Shown in pieces: positions 29,149-39,036 of a stretch of 45,511 nucleotides of DNA. The stretch comes from Cytidiella melzeri (lineage: Eukaryota > Basidiomycota > Agaricomycetes > Polyporales > Irpicaceae), in NCBI GenBank assembly GCA_022592445.1, contig JABYQR010000348.1, positions 1-45,511 on the forward strand, read 5' to 3'. A program made the position numbers and the translations under genes. Position 1 is the stretch's first letter; each line of letters begins with the position of its first letter. The notes beneath the pieces were generated by a model that saw only the letters and a program-made list of their open reading frames with translations, did no database searches and was not told the origin of the DNA.

Positions 29149-29763
29149 TGTAACAGTTAAGGTTACTACTCACCAAATAAATTGATAAACTTGGGGAGAT
29201 AGTGTGAGATAGAGAGTTAGAGTGGTGGTGAGCAAAATACTGGTGGGTACTGAGTAGTCCTTTATCAACAGAGTGGATAAGACTGAGGGGATATGCCCTC
29301 AGGAGTGCCTCTATATATACATGAAGGGGAGGACCCCAGGTACTACCCTAAGACCCCTAATACCTACATGAGTAAGCAAAGTAATTCACCTTACTAAGCA
29401 TGCCCTATGCCCTAGTGGTGCCACTTCAATAATCAACCAACAGCAATTGTCCCCATGACCTGACCCCATGACCCAGTCCCAAGGCTAGACTTTTCCAGAA
29501 GGTTCTAAGAACTATGACATCATAGTTCCAGCATGTTCCATAAGGTTCCAGAGAGTTCTATCATGTGATACACAGACAAGGAAAGGAGCGCATCAGCGCA
29601 TCAATTGATAGGCACTGAAAATAAGCGCCGGAATAAGCGCCTGATAAGCGCCTAAATAGACGTTGGATAAGTGCTGGATAAGCGCCTGACAAGTGCTGGA
29701 TATTCCCAATAATACCGTTGCCTGGTAAGGCAAGTCTTGTAGAAACATTGAAAATCTGTGACA
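29149..29763 (-). mobile_element. Solo LTR, family B, with internal deletions
   Basis: 615 bp, plus strand TGTAACAGTTAAGG...ATCTGTGACA, the reverse of the 1189 and 32181 copies. It lacks about 100 bp found in the others. AGAG flanks both sides (29145-29148 and 29764-29767), a 4-bp match or a decayed 5-bp duplication. The U3 repeats of GCGCTTATC type are present but fewer. Confidence 0.85.
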
Positions 29764-29929
29764 AGAGTTGATTTTGTTCATTTGTGACTGTCCTTAGTCT
29801 TGATGTTGATAAGTGTAGTAAACAAGCTATGATATGCCCAACTATATGATCAACTATTCCAGTTGAATTCCTTGAGACCATGTCAATTGGATAGTACTGG
29901 GTTCAAATTGATTTTTGTGTCTTATGGGT

Positions 29930-30325
29930 TTTGTTGAGTATGTAATTTTGTCGTTGGTAACCACTTTTGTTACTAATGTTCCCTCATTACTCACTTTGAT
30001 GTTACTGGTAACAATTTTCACTAGCAACTTTCAATTAGATAAGTAATGTTGTTCTTGGTAACAACCTTTGTTACCAATGTGACCCCATTATCCACTTTCA
30101 TAAGCAACTTTGTTACCAGTAACGGCTTTTGTTGCCAATGTATTCAAATCACTGACTTTCATAAGTACTTTGGTGACAGGTTACAACTTACATTATGAAC
30201 TTAGTCATAACACTTACTTTGATCAGTAATTCTGTCATTGCTAGTAATCTTTGTTACTAATGAGCTTGCATTACTCACTTTAAAGAGTAATTTTGTTGGA
30301 GTTTACAACTTTTGTTACTAATGTG
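29930..30325. repeat. Diverged minisatellite of about 60 bp
   Basis: The phrases TTTGTTACTAATGTG and ATTACTCACTTT recur (CACTTT markers about 29991, 30093, 30153, 30213 and 30275; spacing 60-62 bp after the first). About six degenerate units made of GTAAC/GTTAC-rich sequence. Confidence 0.6.
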
Positions 30326-30349
30326 TATGTACCTCCACAAGTATACTGG

Positions 30350-30392
30350 CCATATATATATATCTATGTATATATATATATATTTATATAAA
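30350..30392. repeat. AT dinucleotide microsatellite
   Basis: Mostly alternating TATATA with a few interruptions, directly before the SINE-like unit. Confidence 0.85.
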
Positions 30393-30449
30393 AAAGCAAT
30401 CCTTTCTTGTTGATGTGTCCACTTTGCAATGAATCATCACTCTTAGCTG

Positions 30450-30600
30450 TAGATGCTCCCATAGCTGAGTGGTTTATCATGTCTGTTAGGTTTGCATGGG
30501 TCCTGGGTTCAATTCCCCTCACAGGTAAATATTCCCCGCATCTAAGCACTGGTTCTCCGTGTCAAAGCGTTGCAATTGCAGTGCTTCAACAGTAACACGG
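30450..30600 (+). mobile_element. tRNA-related SINE-like unit or tRNA pseudogene
   Basis: Box A TAGCTGAGTGG (30462-30472) and box B GGTTCAATTCC (30506-30516) have the sequence and spacing of an internal RNA polymerase III promoter. Spurious translations read VLGSIPLTG and RGIEPRT, which are typical of tRNA-derived DNA. No cloverleaf can be folded (acceptor and T stems fail), so it is not a working tRNA gene. The 3' limit is unclear. Confidence 0.5.
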
Positions 30601-30960
30601 CCCGCTGCGGTTAAGTGCGTAGCTGACCTTGAATCTGAGTCTGAGCACTGTTTTTCAGTAAACTGGCCATAACTTACCCAGTTTTCCTCCAAATTACATA
30701 TTTCTGCAGCCAAAATGACCGCAATCCTACTGCCATTGGTGTAGATGTGCTCGCTGTAAAGGTTGAATACTGTGTTTTGATAGGAGAAAGTGCCCAAATA
30801 ACAAGTTTTGAAATGCTAGTAACAAATTCAGAACTTTCCCATCAATTGCATTGATTGTAGTAAGAAAAAGAGTGTTGATTTTTGTATTCCCCATCAAATC
30901 TTGTGGCATAGAACAACAGTATTACATGTTGCAACAGCTCAAAGCACTGGCATGTACAAG
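30601..30960. other. Unassigned, between SINE-like unit and U6
   Basis: Part of this (ATCTGAGTCTG...GCCATAACTTACCCAG, about 30633-30680) recalls a phrase in the H head (33112-33155), so some of it may be old repeat. No coding feature. Confidence 0.35.
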
Positions 30961-33500
30961 CATTAGCAAGGCCAGCAAGCAGCAAGTACCATTCCTGAAG
31001 ATTAAAGGAAATATGACTTTTTGAGCCAGATTTGTGGATGAACTTGGTGCTGGTAGCAGCCTGAACAAGTAATTTTGTTGGGAATAGCTTCTTCAATGAG
31101 TAATGTTTTAGTAAGTTGGTGGTTTGTCTTCACTGGAGCACACAATCATTCATGAAAGAAGAGGGACTGTGCTGTATTGTTTGAAGTGCAACAATGGCTG
31201 TGAGCACAGAATTAAAACAAGTTTGTGGAGTGGAGCATGGAGATGAGGATTGTTTGACATGTGTCTTCTTCTTAATGGCGTTGAACTATATTAGATAATC
31301 TAGATAAAATTTGGTAAACTGCAGGAGCAGGGTTACAAGGGATTATGTTGTTGATAGCAAATTGGTTAGATCATATAGCATGGAATAGTCAATTGCACCT
31401 GTGACTTTGTGACCACAAACAACCTCAGTAAACAATTGTGTTCATGGTAATGATGTTGCCAAGCCACCTGGTCATGAATATTGACTGTATTACAGGCATT
31501 TGCTATTGGTGACACCTTTGATAGGCAGATTGACCTGGGATAAAGTGACTGCACTACAATTGATAAGTTTGGTTGCAGGAAAACAAGCCATACATTGATG
31601 AAAGTAGTCACCAATGGTAGCAAGGGGCTTCATCTACGCTGTCATTAATCTTGTGCAGTGTTCACTGCTGATTCTAGAAAATTACTTGCTTTAAGAATGA
31701 AGGGCTTGAGATTGTCTCATTGGATCAATTGCTGGAACATGTTACATGTGTCCTGTTGATGTCTGCACTGCCTCACCCCCATTGGAGCTGCCACAGGCTG
31801 TGTTCTGATTGTAACTCCTGCTTATAGAGCAACTGGTGGTTGTGAAACTGTATGGAAGAATCAAAGGCAGTGCTTTATGCTGATGCAACCACATCCTGTT
31901 GGTGTCTGAACTGCTTCAGCCCCATTAGAACTGCTACAGCCTATGTTCTGATTTTAATTCCTTGTTAGAGAGCAACTCATGGTTGTGAAACTTTGTGCAA
32001 CAATTCAACGCAGTGCTTGCTGCTGATGCAACCATGTCCTGTTGATGTCTGAATTGCCTCATCCCCATTGGAACTGCCACAGGCTGTGTTCTGATTGTAA
32101 CTCCTGCTTATAGAGCAATCAACAGTTGTGAAACTTGTGGAACAATCAGATGCAGCACTCACTGCTGATGCAGCCACAAATGTCACAGATTTTCAATGTT
32201 TCTACAAGACTTGCCTTACCAGGCAACGGTATTATTGGGAATATTTAAGCGCTTGTCAAGCGCTTATCCAGCGCTTATCCGGCGTCTATTTAGGCGCTTA
32301 TCCAGCGCTTATCTGGCGCTTATCAGGCGCCTATTCCGGCGCTTATTCTCAGTGCCTATCAATTGATGCGCTGATGCGCCTTCTGTCTCTGATGCCCTGA
32401 TGCGCTCCTTTCCTTATCTGTGTATCACATGATAGAACTCTCTGGAACATTGTGGAACATGCTGGAACTATGATGTCATAGTATAGAACATTCCATTAGA
32501 TGATGTCATAGTTCTTAGAACCTTCTGGAAAAGTCTAGCCTTGTCTTAGAACAAGCTAGAACAAGTCTAGCCTTGGAGCTGGGTCATGGGGTCAGGTCAT
32601 GGGGACAATTGCTATTGGTTGATTATTGAAGTGGCACCACTAGGGCATAGGGCATGCTTAGTAAGGTAGATTACTTTGCTTACTCATGTAGGTATTAGGG
32701 GTCTTAAGGTAGTACCTGGGGTCCTCCCCTTCATGTATATATAGAGGCACTCCTGAGGGCATATCCCCTCAGTCTTATCCACTCTGTTGAACCAGGACTA
32801 CTCAGTACCCACCAGTACTTCGCTCACCACCACTCTAACTCTCTATTACACACTATCTCCCCAAGTTTATCAACTTATCTGGTGAGTAGTAACCTTACTG
32901 TTACAACAAACTTACATTGTCCAAGAATGTACGGGTTGAGAATTTGTAGTTAGCTTCCAAAGTACTGGTAATTCTTGCTCAGAGCCAACACTATGTGTGG
33001 CATATCTTCTAATTTTTTTCCTTGTTCAGAGTGCAAGCAATGTCTGTAGATTGCTGCACACATCAACCTGACCAGAATTTGGCATCATTTGCCAGCAGGA
33101 GTGGAGTTTGAATCTGAGTCTGGATGACTTTGTTCAGTAGACTTGCCATAACATGCTGAATTTCACTTCAATTGACAGGATGTTTGTACCAGGATGTTGC
33201 CACAAGATAGGGCTATCCAATGGTGTATTATATGTACGGGTTTGTGCCCATATGCAGTCTGTAAAAATTAAAAACTGCATTTTGATTGCAAAGGAGATCT
33301 GATACAAAGTTATAAAGAGCTGATAACAAGGTTAGTCTGATGCCATCGGCTGCATTTATTGTTCTGTTATTGACACTGTTACTATCTGTATTCTGCCATC
33401 AAATTCCCACACTTTGGGGGACAAAAAGGTCACATCTGAAAAGGCATCAATGTGCTGGAGCACACTGGAACAATTCTTCTTCATCCTTCAGGAATTGTAA
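30961..33500 (-). repeat. H-S-T composite repeat, copy U6, split by a solo LTR
   Basis: Tail 30961-31740, about three S units 31740-32180, solo LTR 32181-32905, head 32911-33500 ending AGGAATTGTAA. The tail and first S unit (30961-31860) are nearly identical to 33501-34405 in inverse orientation. Confidence 0.8.
32181..32905 (+). mobile_element. Solo LTR, family B, in U6
   Basis: 725 bp, TGTCACAG...CTGTTACA, flanked by ACAAA at 32176-32180 and 32906-32910 (exact 5-bp duplication). It has a TATA box (TGTATATATAG, about 32734) and the longest run of the GCGCTTATCC-type repeats among the four family B LTRs (about 32249-32350). Confidence 0.93.
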
Positions 33501-34405
33501 TTCTTCCATACAGTTTCACAACTACCAGTTGCTCCATAAGCAGGAGTTACAATCAGAACACAGCCTGTGGCAGCTCCAATGGGGGTGAGGCAGTGCAGAC
33601 ATCAACAGGACACATGTAACATGTTCCAGCAATTGATCCAATGAGACAATCTCAAGCCCTTCATTCTTAAAGCAAGTAATTTTCTAGAATCAGCAGTGAA
33701 CACTGCACAAGATTAATGACAGCGTAGATGAAGCCCCTTGCTACCATTGGTGACTACTTTCATCAATGTATGGCTTGTTTTCCTGCAACCAAACTTATCA
33801 ATTGTAGTGCAGTCACTTTATCCCAGGTCAATCTGCCTATCAAAGGTGTCACCAATAGCAAATGCCTGTAATACAGTCAATATTCATGACCAGGTGGCTT
33901 GGCAACATCATTACCATGAACACAATTGTTTACTGAGGTTGTTTGTGGTCACAAAGTCACAGGTGCAATTGACTATTCCATGCTATATGATCTAACCAAT
34001 TTGCTATCAACAACATAATCCCTTGTAACCCTGCTCCTGCAGTTTACCAAATTTTATCTAGATTATCTAATATAGTTCAACGCCATTAAGAAGAAGACAC
34101 ATGTCAAACAATCCTCATCTCCATGCTCCACTCCACAAACTTGTTTTAATTCTGTGCTCACAGCCATTGTTGCACTTCAAACAATACAGCACAGTCCCTC
34201 TTCTTTCATGAATGATTGTGTGCTCCAGTGAAGACAAACCACCAACTTACTAAAACATTACTCATTGAAGAAGCTATTCCCAACAAAATTACTTGTTCAG
34301 GCTGCTACCAGCACCAATTTTACTCACAAATCTGGCTCAATGAGTAATATTTCATTCAATCTTCAGGAATTGTACTTGCTGCTTGCTGGCCTTGCTAACG
34401 CTAGT
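33501..34405 (+). repeat. H-S-T composite repeat, copy U7 (one S unit plus tail)
   Basis: One S unit (33501-33605) and a full tail. The left junction is exactly at the end of the U6 head. An 85-codon chance ORF (33738-33995) is identical in sequence to its mirror in U6 (31366-31623), far closer than to any other copy, so this is a recent inverted duplication. Confidence 0.85.
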
Positions 34406-34830
34406 CTCCTTTTCTCATGACCTTCCCTATCATAGGGTTGAAAGAGGGGTCGATGTGGGTCTGGGACTGAAGAGTTGTCGTCATCAGGGGTAGTGAATGG
34501 TGTAAATGGCCTTTGTTCTCTTTCAGTCCTTGGTGCTTGGGTACCTGCTGTTTGCCCAGTACCTTCGGGTTGTATTGCTTCTTCAAAGGTACTCATTGTT
34601 GGCTTTGGTGCTACTGTAAGTTCTTCTAACAATAGTGGTGGTTTGTTACTAGCAGATGGTCCTTCTGCTTGTCTCTTGTCGCGTCTTTTGGCTTCTCGCA
34701 AGTGTCGCTCAACTTGGGCAATGTCCACGACTTCAAAGTATGGGTGTGGCGGTGTTACTGTTTGTTTTGCTAGTTCTCTATTGGGACAAATGTCAGCTGT
34801 ACAATGCTCCCACTCGTTGTCTTTGGTCAA
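34406..34830 (-). CDS. Hydrophilic ORF of unknown origin, probably element-derived
   Basis: The minus-strand frame from about 34887 to the U7 boundary is charged and Pro/Thr-rich: KDNEWEHCTADICPN, PYFEVVDIAQVERHLREAKR and FTPFTTPDDD. Two stops lie just upstream (about 34893-34903), after which the same frame continues upstream with ILANLTLDGKQQLDTSDIRS. A plus-strand ORF of 217 codons over the same bases has the Ser/Cys/Val-rich composition of an antisense shadow. I could not identify a domain. It may belong to the Ty3 element whose gag lies at 35698-36723. Confidence 0.35.
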
Positions 34831-34905
34831 GATAGACGTCTCGTTTCTTCTTGCAGCAACGGTGTGGCTTTCCGTAGCAGGGGAGGGATGTTTCAGCTCC
34901 TACTG

Positions 34906-35697
34906 TCATATGCTTCTGATGTCTGATGTGTCTAGTTGCTGCTTCCCATCCAGGGTAAGGTTAGCGAGGATGACAAGGGATTGCAGCAAGACCGCAGTCG
35001 TTGCCAATCAAGTTGATCTTCTTGGTGCGCAGGGTAGACCCAGAAGAGTCTATCCAAATGTTAAGACCGACTATTGTCAAGTCAGAACCCCTTGGTGTAG
35101 CTACACACATGGTCGGATGATGGTCTAGGCCGCGTGGGTGCTGTAAAGTGCAGGGGCAGACAGATGATGGTTCGATAGAAGGAATATTGATATGAAGTGG
35201 ATAGACTGAGGTTCTAGCCCCATGTCTAGCGGCTATTGATACATTTTGACCTAACTACTTTTGGACCAGTCCGAAGTAGTGGTAGCAAATCGGAAAAATA
35301 GAAAGGAAGAACAATACACCAAGAACATCCACTACTTTGGAAAGCCAGTAAGAGAAAAGACCGTCAAGGTGCGGGAACAAGGGACAATAGAAAGGTGAAA
35401 AATGAGGCAAAGATCAATAGAGAAGGGGTCGAACCTGAAACAGGGGATAGATGGGGTTGGACCTGATGGAGTGGTAATGGAGTTATGGAGAGGCCGAGGG
35501 TTACACCAAGGCAAGAATGGACACAAGGAGACAACTAATGACATAATAGTCCGTGCTGAACGGAGGCGATGTGGATCAGGGAATGATGGAGGAAGGACAA
35601 GTTGGATTGTCAAGGCACTTGTAAAGAAAATAACTAGTTATCAAGATAATCGAAGAAGTAAAGAATAATAATAGGGTGTGAAGACCGTTCCTAACAC
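34906..35697. other. Segment between the unknown ORF and gag; purine-rich plus strand
   Basis: Minus-strand remnants of coding type are visible up to about 35080 with several stops. From 35280 to 35680 the plus strand is strongly purine-rich with an 88-codon ORF (35402-35668) of Arg/Gly/Lys-rich composition that I regard as chance. The gag homology stops abruptly at about 35698. Confidence 0.35.
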
Positions 35698-36723
35698 GGT
35701 ACCACCGCAGTGGTTGCAGACCGGGTCGTTTGGGTGCTTTGAGTCCCTCTTCTTGTGGCTCTCAGATCCACAAACCGAGCAGCGCTTGCTCATCTCCTTG
35801 TTCCATCTCTGGGAGATCTCCTGCTTGCCCAGACCCACAAAGAGCAAGTCAAACGAGGTGGAGAAACGGGACGCGTCGATCTCCATGGCATTTGGATCTT
35901 GAAACGCTTGTTGGTGGAACTTGCCGTGTCCCAACAAGCTGTCCACCATGACCTTGCCTGTGCTGTTGCGGAGGTCTGCAAGCTGGGCATCGACCGCCTT
36001 GCACTGATCTTTGAGTGCGTCCTAGGTGGCGGCGTGAGTTTGGAAGTATGAGATGTGTTGCAAGTATTTGGTACTCAAGCTCAACTTGAGGCAATTGAAG
36101 AGGTTCTGCTGGCTCCAGCCAGCGCAAGGGGCCCAGGTCTCAAACTCGGAGATATGAGCGGTGAAGGTCTTATTGCCCTGCTTCATATTGGCAATCTTTG
36201 TCTTTGCCTCCATGACAGTGTCAATAGGCTTGAATTTGGCTTTGAACGCCTCGATGAAGGTATCCCAGCTGTTTGCTAGCTCCTCAATATGAGGGTGAGC
36301 CCAGTCAGCGGGGTTGTCTTGCATGAACAACAGAGCACTGGTGATGAGTTTGTGAGGATCAAAGATCCTTGCACCATTGTTGTCCAACCGGACCTGGCCT
36401 TGCGCGTCTTGCTGGCAGAACACTTTTCCTTGATTTTGCGCCCAGACTATGAACACGTGGCGGAAGAACCTAGCTTCCAACGATGTTTTTCCCTTGAAGG
36501 AGACTGGTTTTTCAACGGTGCTTCTCTCCCAAGAAGTGTGCGTGGCAGCGGCAACGGCGGGTGCCTGAGCTGCTGTCAATGCAGCCACCTGATTGGTGAG
36601 ATCAACCCCTCTTCGTGTCAGGACACCGAACATGTTGAAGATGTCCTGAGCGCTCAGGTTAGGAGCAACGGCTGGGGCGGCGGCGGGAGCAGCGTTCTGC
36701 TGATTAGGAGCTATGTCTTGTGA
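35698..36723 (-). pseudogene. Gag of Ty3 family G2, with a TAG and a lost 3' end
   Basis: One minus-strand frame contains an Ala/Pro-rich N-terminus (PSQDIAPNQQNAAPAA), a capsid-type core (VSFKGKTSLEARFFRHVFIVW, PHIEELANSWDTFIEAFKAKF, MKQGNKTFTAHISEFETWA), an in-frame TAG at 36022-36024 (CAG expected), MVDSLLGHGKFHQQAFQDP and a Cys cluster CSVCGSES...CNHC at the end. The sequence diverges right after the last Cys, so the knuckle and everything beyond is lost. The 5' LTR remnant at 37822-38196 assigns it to the family of the right-edge element. Confidence 0.75.
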
Positions 36724-36947
36724 TGGGAAGAGACGTAAATTTTCTTTGTTTGGTGTCTGATAATGCTCAAAGTAGTACTCGTTGTTAACGGCTTCAGTGG
36801 AGTCTGTCTGAGTCTATCGATTTGGACAAGGTTGGTTGTCACACCTGTAGAATAGACCTGCGTAGAAGTGGTCATCGGTGACTAGGTTTCAGTCGAACAA
36901 ATGTGTACAATTATTGCAAGACGTGGTGGGAAAAAACTGTGGACTGT
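36724..36947 (-). other. Untranslated segment between ORF0 and gag, family G2
   Basis: About 220 bp without coding potential, in the same position as the spacer 2972-3230 of family B. Confidence 0.4.
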
Positions 36948-37676
36948 CTAGATCCACTCAAAGTAGCTATCACTATTGACTGCGTTAAGTTGTGCGGGAA
37001 CTCTATTGTAGTTTTTACAAAGCTGCTTGAAAGAAACTTTCCCAATTGCTTTGCAACCCCAATTCAGGACCTGCCACTTGTGGTCTGCTGTAACGGGTGC
37101 AAGGTTGTCAAGTCGTTTCAGAAATCGATTAACCTTGTTGACAAGGTGGAGCAGGGCACAACGGTGGTCGGGGTTGGCACGGTTCGGGAGTTCTTCAAGC
37201 TCCGTGAGAGCTTGCAGACGAGTGCGGACAGCGGCAAGCTTGGGCATGAAGATGCCAACAAGATCAACTGGTGACAACTTCTTGAAGTCGATCAACACCG
37301 GTTTAGGTGCAGCGGAGGTGGGAGTTGGTGCAGGAAGCTTTGCTAGTTGCTCTGCAAGAGTGAGCTTGTGGATTTGTTGCTCAGCCAAGGGGCAGTCACA
37401 CTCCTCAGCAGCTTGTTTTCCGTATGCGCGTGCGGAAGCGCGAAGTTGTTGGTTTTCCTCGTAAGAGGGGACGGTGGGGGTGATGCCTTTGACAGGCGGC
37501 TTCTTGGAAACGTACTTTGCAACGGTGACCAGATCTTTGTCAGACCAACAATTAGGTTGACTGCTCTTGCGCTTTTCAGCGAGAGCGTCAAGGCAAGATG
37601 ATGGAAGAGACCTCTTGAGCTGAGGCTCAGTTGCAGGGAGGTTCTTAGAAAAACGGAGGTGCATGTCTTTAGGCAC
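36948..37676 (-). CDS. Extra ORF upstream of gag (ORF0) in Ty3 family G2, unknown function
   Basis: Intact, 242 residues, start MPKDMHLRFSKNLPATEPQ. It is basic with several Leu-rich helices (HKLTLAEQLAKLPAPTPTS, LAAVRTRLQALTELEELPN, LLHLVNKVNRFLKRL) and a Trp-containing end (HKWQVLNWGCKAIGK). It lies 225 bp upstream of gag on the same strand and downstream of the 5' LTR, exactly like ORF0 of family B. The two proteins are not obviously alignable but share size, charge, helical make-up and location. It is open although the downstream gag is broken. No catalytic motif. Confidence 0.55.
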   Translation of the reverse strand: MPKDMHLRFSKNLPATEPQLKRSLPSSCLDALAEKRKSSQPNCWSDKDLVTVAKYVSKKPPVKGITPTVPSYEENQQLRASARAYGKQAAEECDCPLAEQQIHKLTLAEQLAKLPAPTPTSAAPKPVLIDFKKLSPVDLVGIFMPKLAAVRTRLQALTELEELPNRANPDHRCALLHLVNKVNRFLKRLDNLAPVTADHKWQVLNWGCKAIGKVSFKQLCKNYNRVPAQLNAVNSDSYFEWI

Positions 37677-37821
37677 TGAACAACGCGCAGGGGGTAGAAA
37701 CGGACAACATAAGTGTAGCTCAACGGTATGGAGAGACCAGAGACGTACTCGTCAAACAGGAATAAACTTGTAAAAACAGTGGGAGTGGGGACCTAGGGTT
37801 TACTCAACGATCTCGACCTAA

Positions 37822-38196
37822 TGACACGGAGATGGGGCTCGATGTGACAAACAGGGACATGATGTGGATGACAATGAGGAGGTGGTGGCAGGCATGAAGC
37901 ACAATGCGTTCACCAGCTATCAAACTTATTCAGAAATCTAGTCCAGTAAAGACCAAGTTAGTATTTGTACTACCAGCTATATAGTACAGGAGGGTGTGGC
38001 TTACCTAGCCCAGTAAAGACCAAGAAGTCAAGATGGGGGGCTAGGAGCGTACATGTAGCAGTATATATAGACTTCAGGGACCTGCACACAGACCATGTTG
38101 AGGGCAGGCTTTGCAAGAAGCCGTGTGAACGAAGAACAAAAGAACTACCTAAAGGAGAACAATGACTATTGTCTAGACTTTGCCAAGAACTCTACT
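37822..38196 (-). mobile_element. Truncated 5' LTR of family G2
   Basis: Matches 42508 to about 42890 of the full LTR, starting (plus strand) TGACACGGAGA and ending at CTCTACT. The remaining 370 bp (the U3 side on the minus strand) are missing. Its position upstream of ORF0 and gag makes it their 5' LTR. Confidence 0.8.
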
Positions 38197-38408
38197 TGTC
38201 CAACAGCGCCAATCATGCTGATTTTGAAATCCGACAAGAATCCACTGGGAGATTAGCCTTAAGTACACTAAACTACCTTGAGGCTTTCCTTCTTCACGTG
38301 TGCTACAAGTGGCTGGAACTCTGCATCTACAGGCTCAATTTCATCGATTTCACATTAGTACCACAGTTGTAATTCCCACATTTTTACCTCTTCTTTGTTT
38401 TTTGGTAT
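38197..38408. other. 3' flank of the second secreted-protein gene
   Basis: About 210 bp, no ORF or repeat recognised. It probably holds the polyadenylation region of the gene on the minus strand. Confidence 0.35.
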
Positions 38409-38780
38409 CTAAGCTGGGTTTGCCATTTTATAATCTGCAACCTTTTTCCACAAGGCGTCAAATTCTTGTACATCTTTGACCAATGTAGGGTAATCTTCAG
38501 TGGGCCACAGATCCCCATATGCTCTGGTCCCTTGTGTTATAATTGCATTGGGATAGCAATTGACCCGTTTAGTCAGATCAATTTGGTATTGAACTCCGAG
38601 ATGCAGGCTGAGACAGTTGCCTGTGCCTGTGCTCCGGCTTGCCAAGTTGTACTGAGGATTGTTGGAGGGAGTTGGATAGCGGGATCCTGTACTGCTGTAT
38701 GGGATGGCAGACACAGTTGCTGTATAGGATGCACTGATGACAATGGTGGTGATCACAGCAAGAGAGATTGAGAGCTGCAT
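38409..38780 (-). CDS. Small secreted protein, copy 2 (novel family)
   Basis: 123 residues. MQLSISLAVITTIVISASYT is a clear signal peptide, with likely cleavage after TVSA and mature start IPYSSTGSRYPTPSN. It shares the pattern (L)S-x..-TI-x-ISA-..-VSAIPYxS-x2-SR with 22399-22911, then N(P)..., STxTG and S-x-L-x-V. The C-terminal half is different but also ends in a Trp/Tyr segment (FDALWKKVADYKMANPA). The mature part has two Cys, too few for a typical disulfide-rich effector. A TATA-like TATAT at 38969-38973 is about 190 bp upstream. Single exon. Secretion is well supported; the function is unknown. Confidence 0.65.
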   Translation of the reverse strand: MQLSISLAVITTIVISASYTATVSAIPYSSTGSRYPTPSNNPQYNLASRSTGTGNCLSLHLGVQYQIDLTKRVNCYPNAIITQGTRAYGDLWPTEDYPTLVKDVQEFDALWKKVADYKMANPA

Positions 38781-38969
38781 GATGTGTCAAGATGCTGAAG
38801 GATGATAGATTTGTTTGGGAATTGTTTTGGTAACATGACTCAAGGCAAGGGCATGTTAGAAGGCTATGAAAGTAGATGAAAGTGTTGAGAGAGTAAGACT
38901 GAGAGAGATCACACAGTGGGAGTGGGGGATCAAAAGTGCGTAGAGTTGCATTGAGAGGAGTAAGTCTCA

Positions 38970-39036
38970 TATACGGTAACCACGGCGCTCGTACGTTAAG
39001 CGTCTAATTTAATATAGTCAGACACTTCCCTTCAAG
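38970..39036 (-). other. Copia polypurine tract and start of its 3' LTR, next to the secreted-protein promoter
   Basis: The minus strand reads CTTGAAGGGAAG (39036-39025) then TGTCTGACTATATTAAATTA, the usual arrangement of a copia polypurine tract and LTR start. How far the LTR extends towards 38780 is unknown, as no second copy is in the window. Confidence 0.5.

Noticed and set aside
30450..30530. Functional tRNA gene
   Set aside because: A and B boxes are good but the acceptor and T stems do not pair; at most a tRNA-derived sequence.
31366..33995. Identical 85-codon ORFs in U6 and U7 as a conserved gene
   Set aside because: Identity reflects a recent inverted duplication of the DNA; the frame is broken in the other tail copies.
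34475..35128. 217-codon plus-strand ORF
   Set aside because: Ser/Cys/Val-rich composition is that of an antisense shadow; the opposite strand gives a hydrophilic, more protein-like sequence, and no motif or promoter supports the plus ORF.
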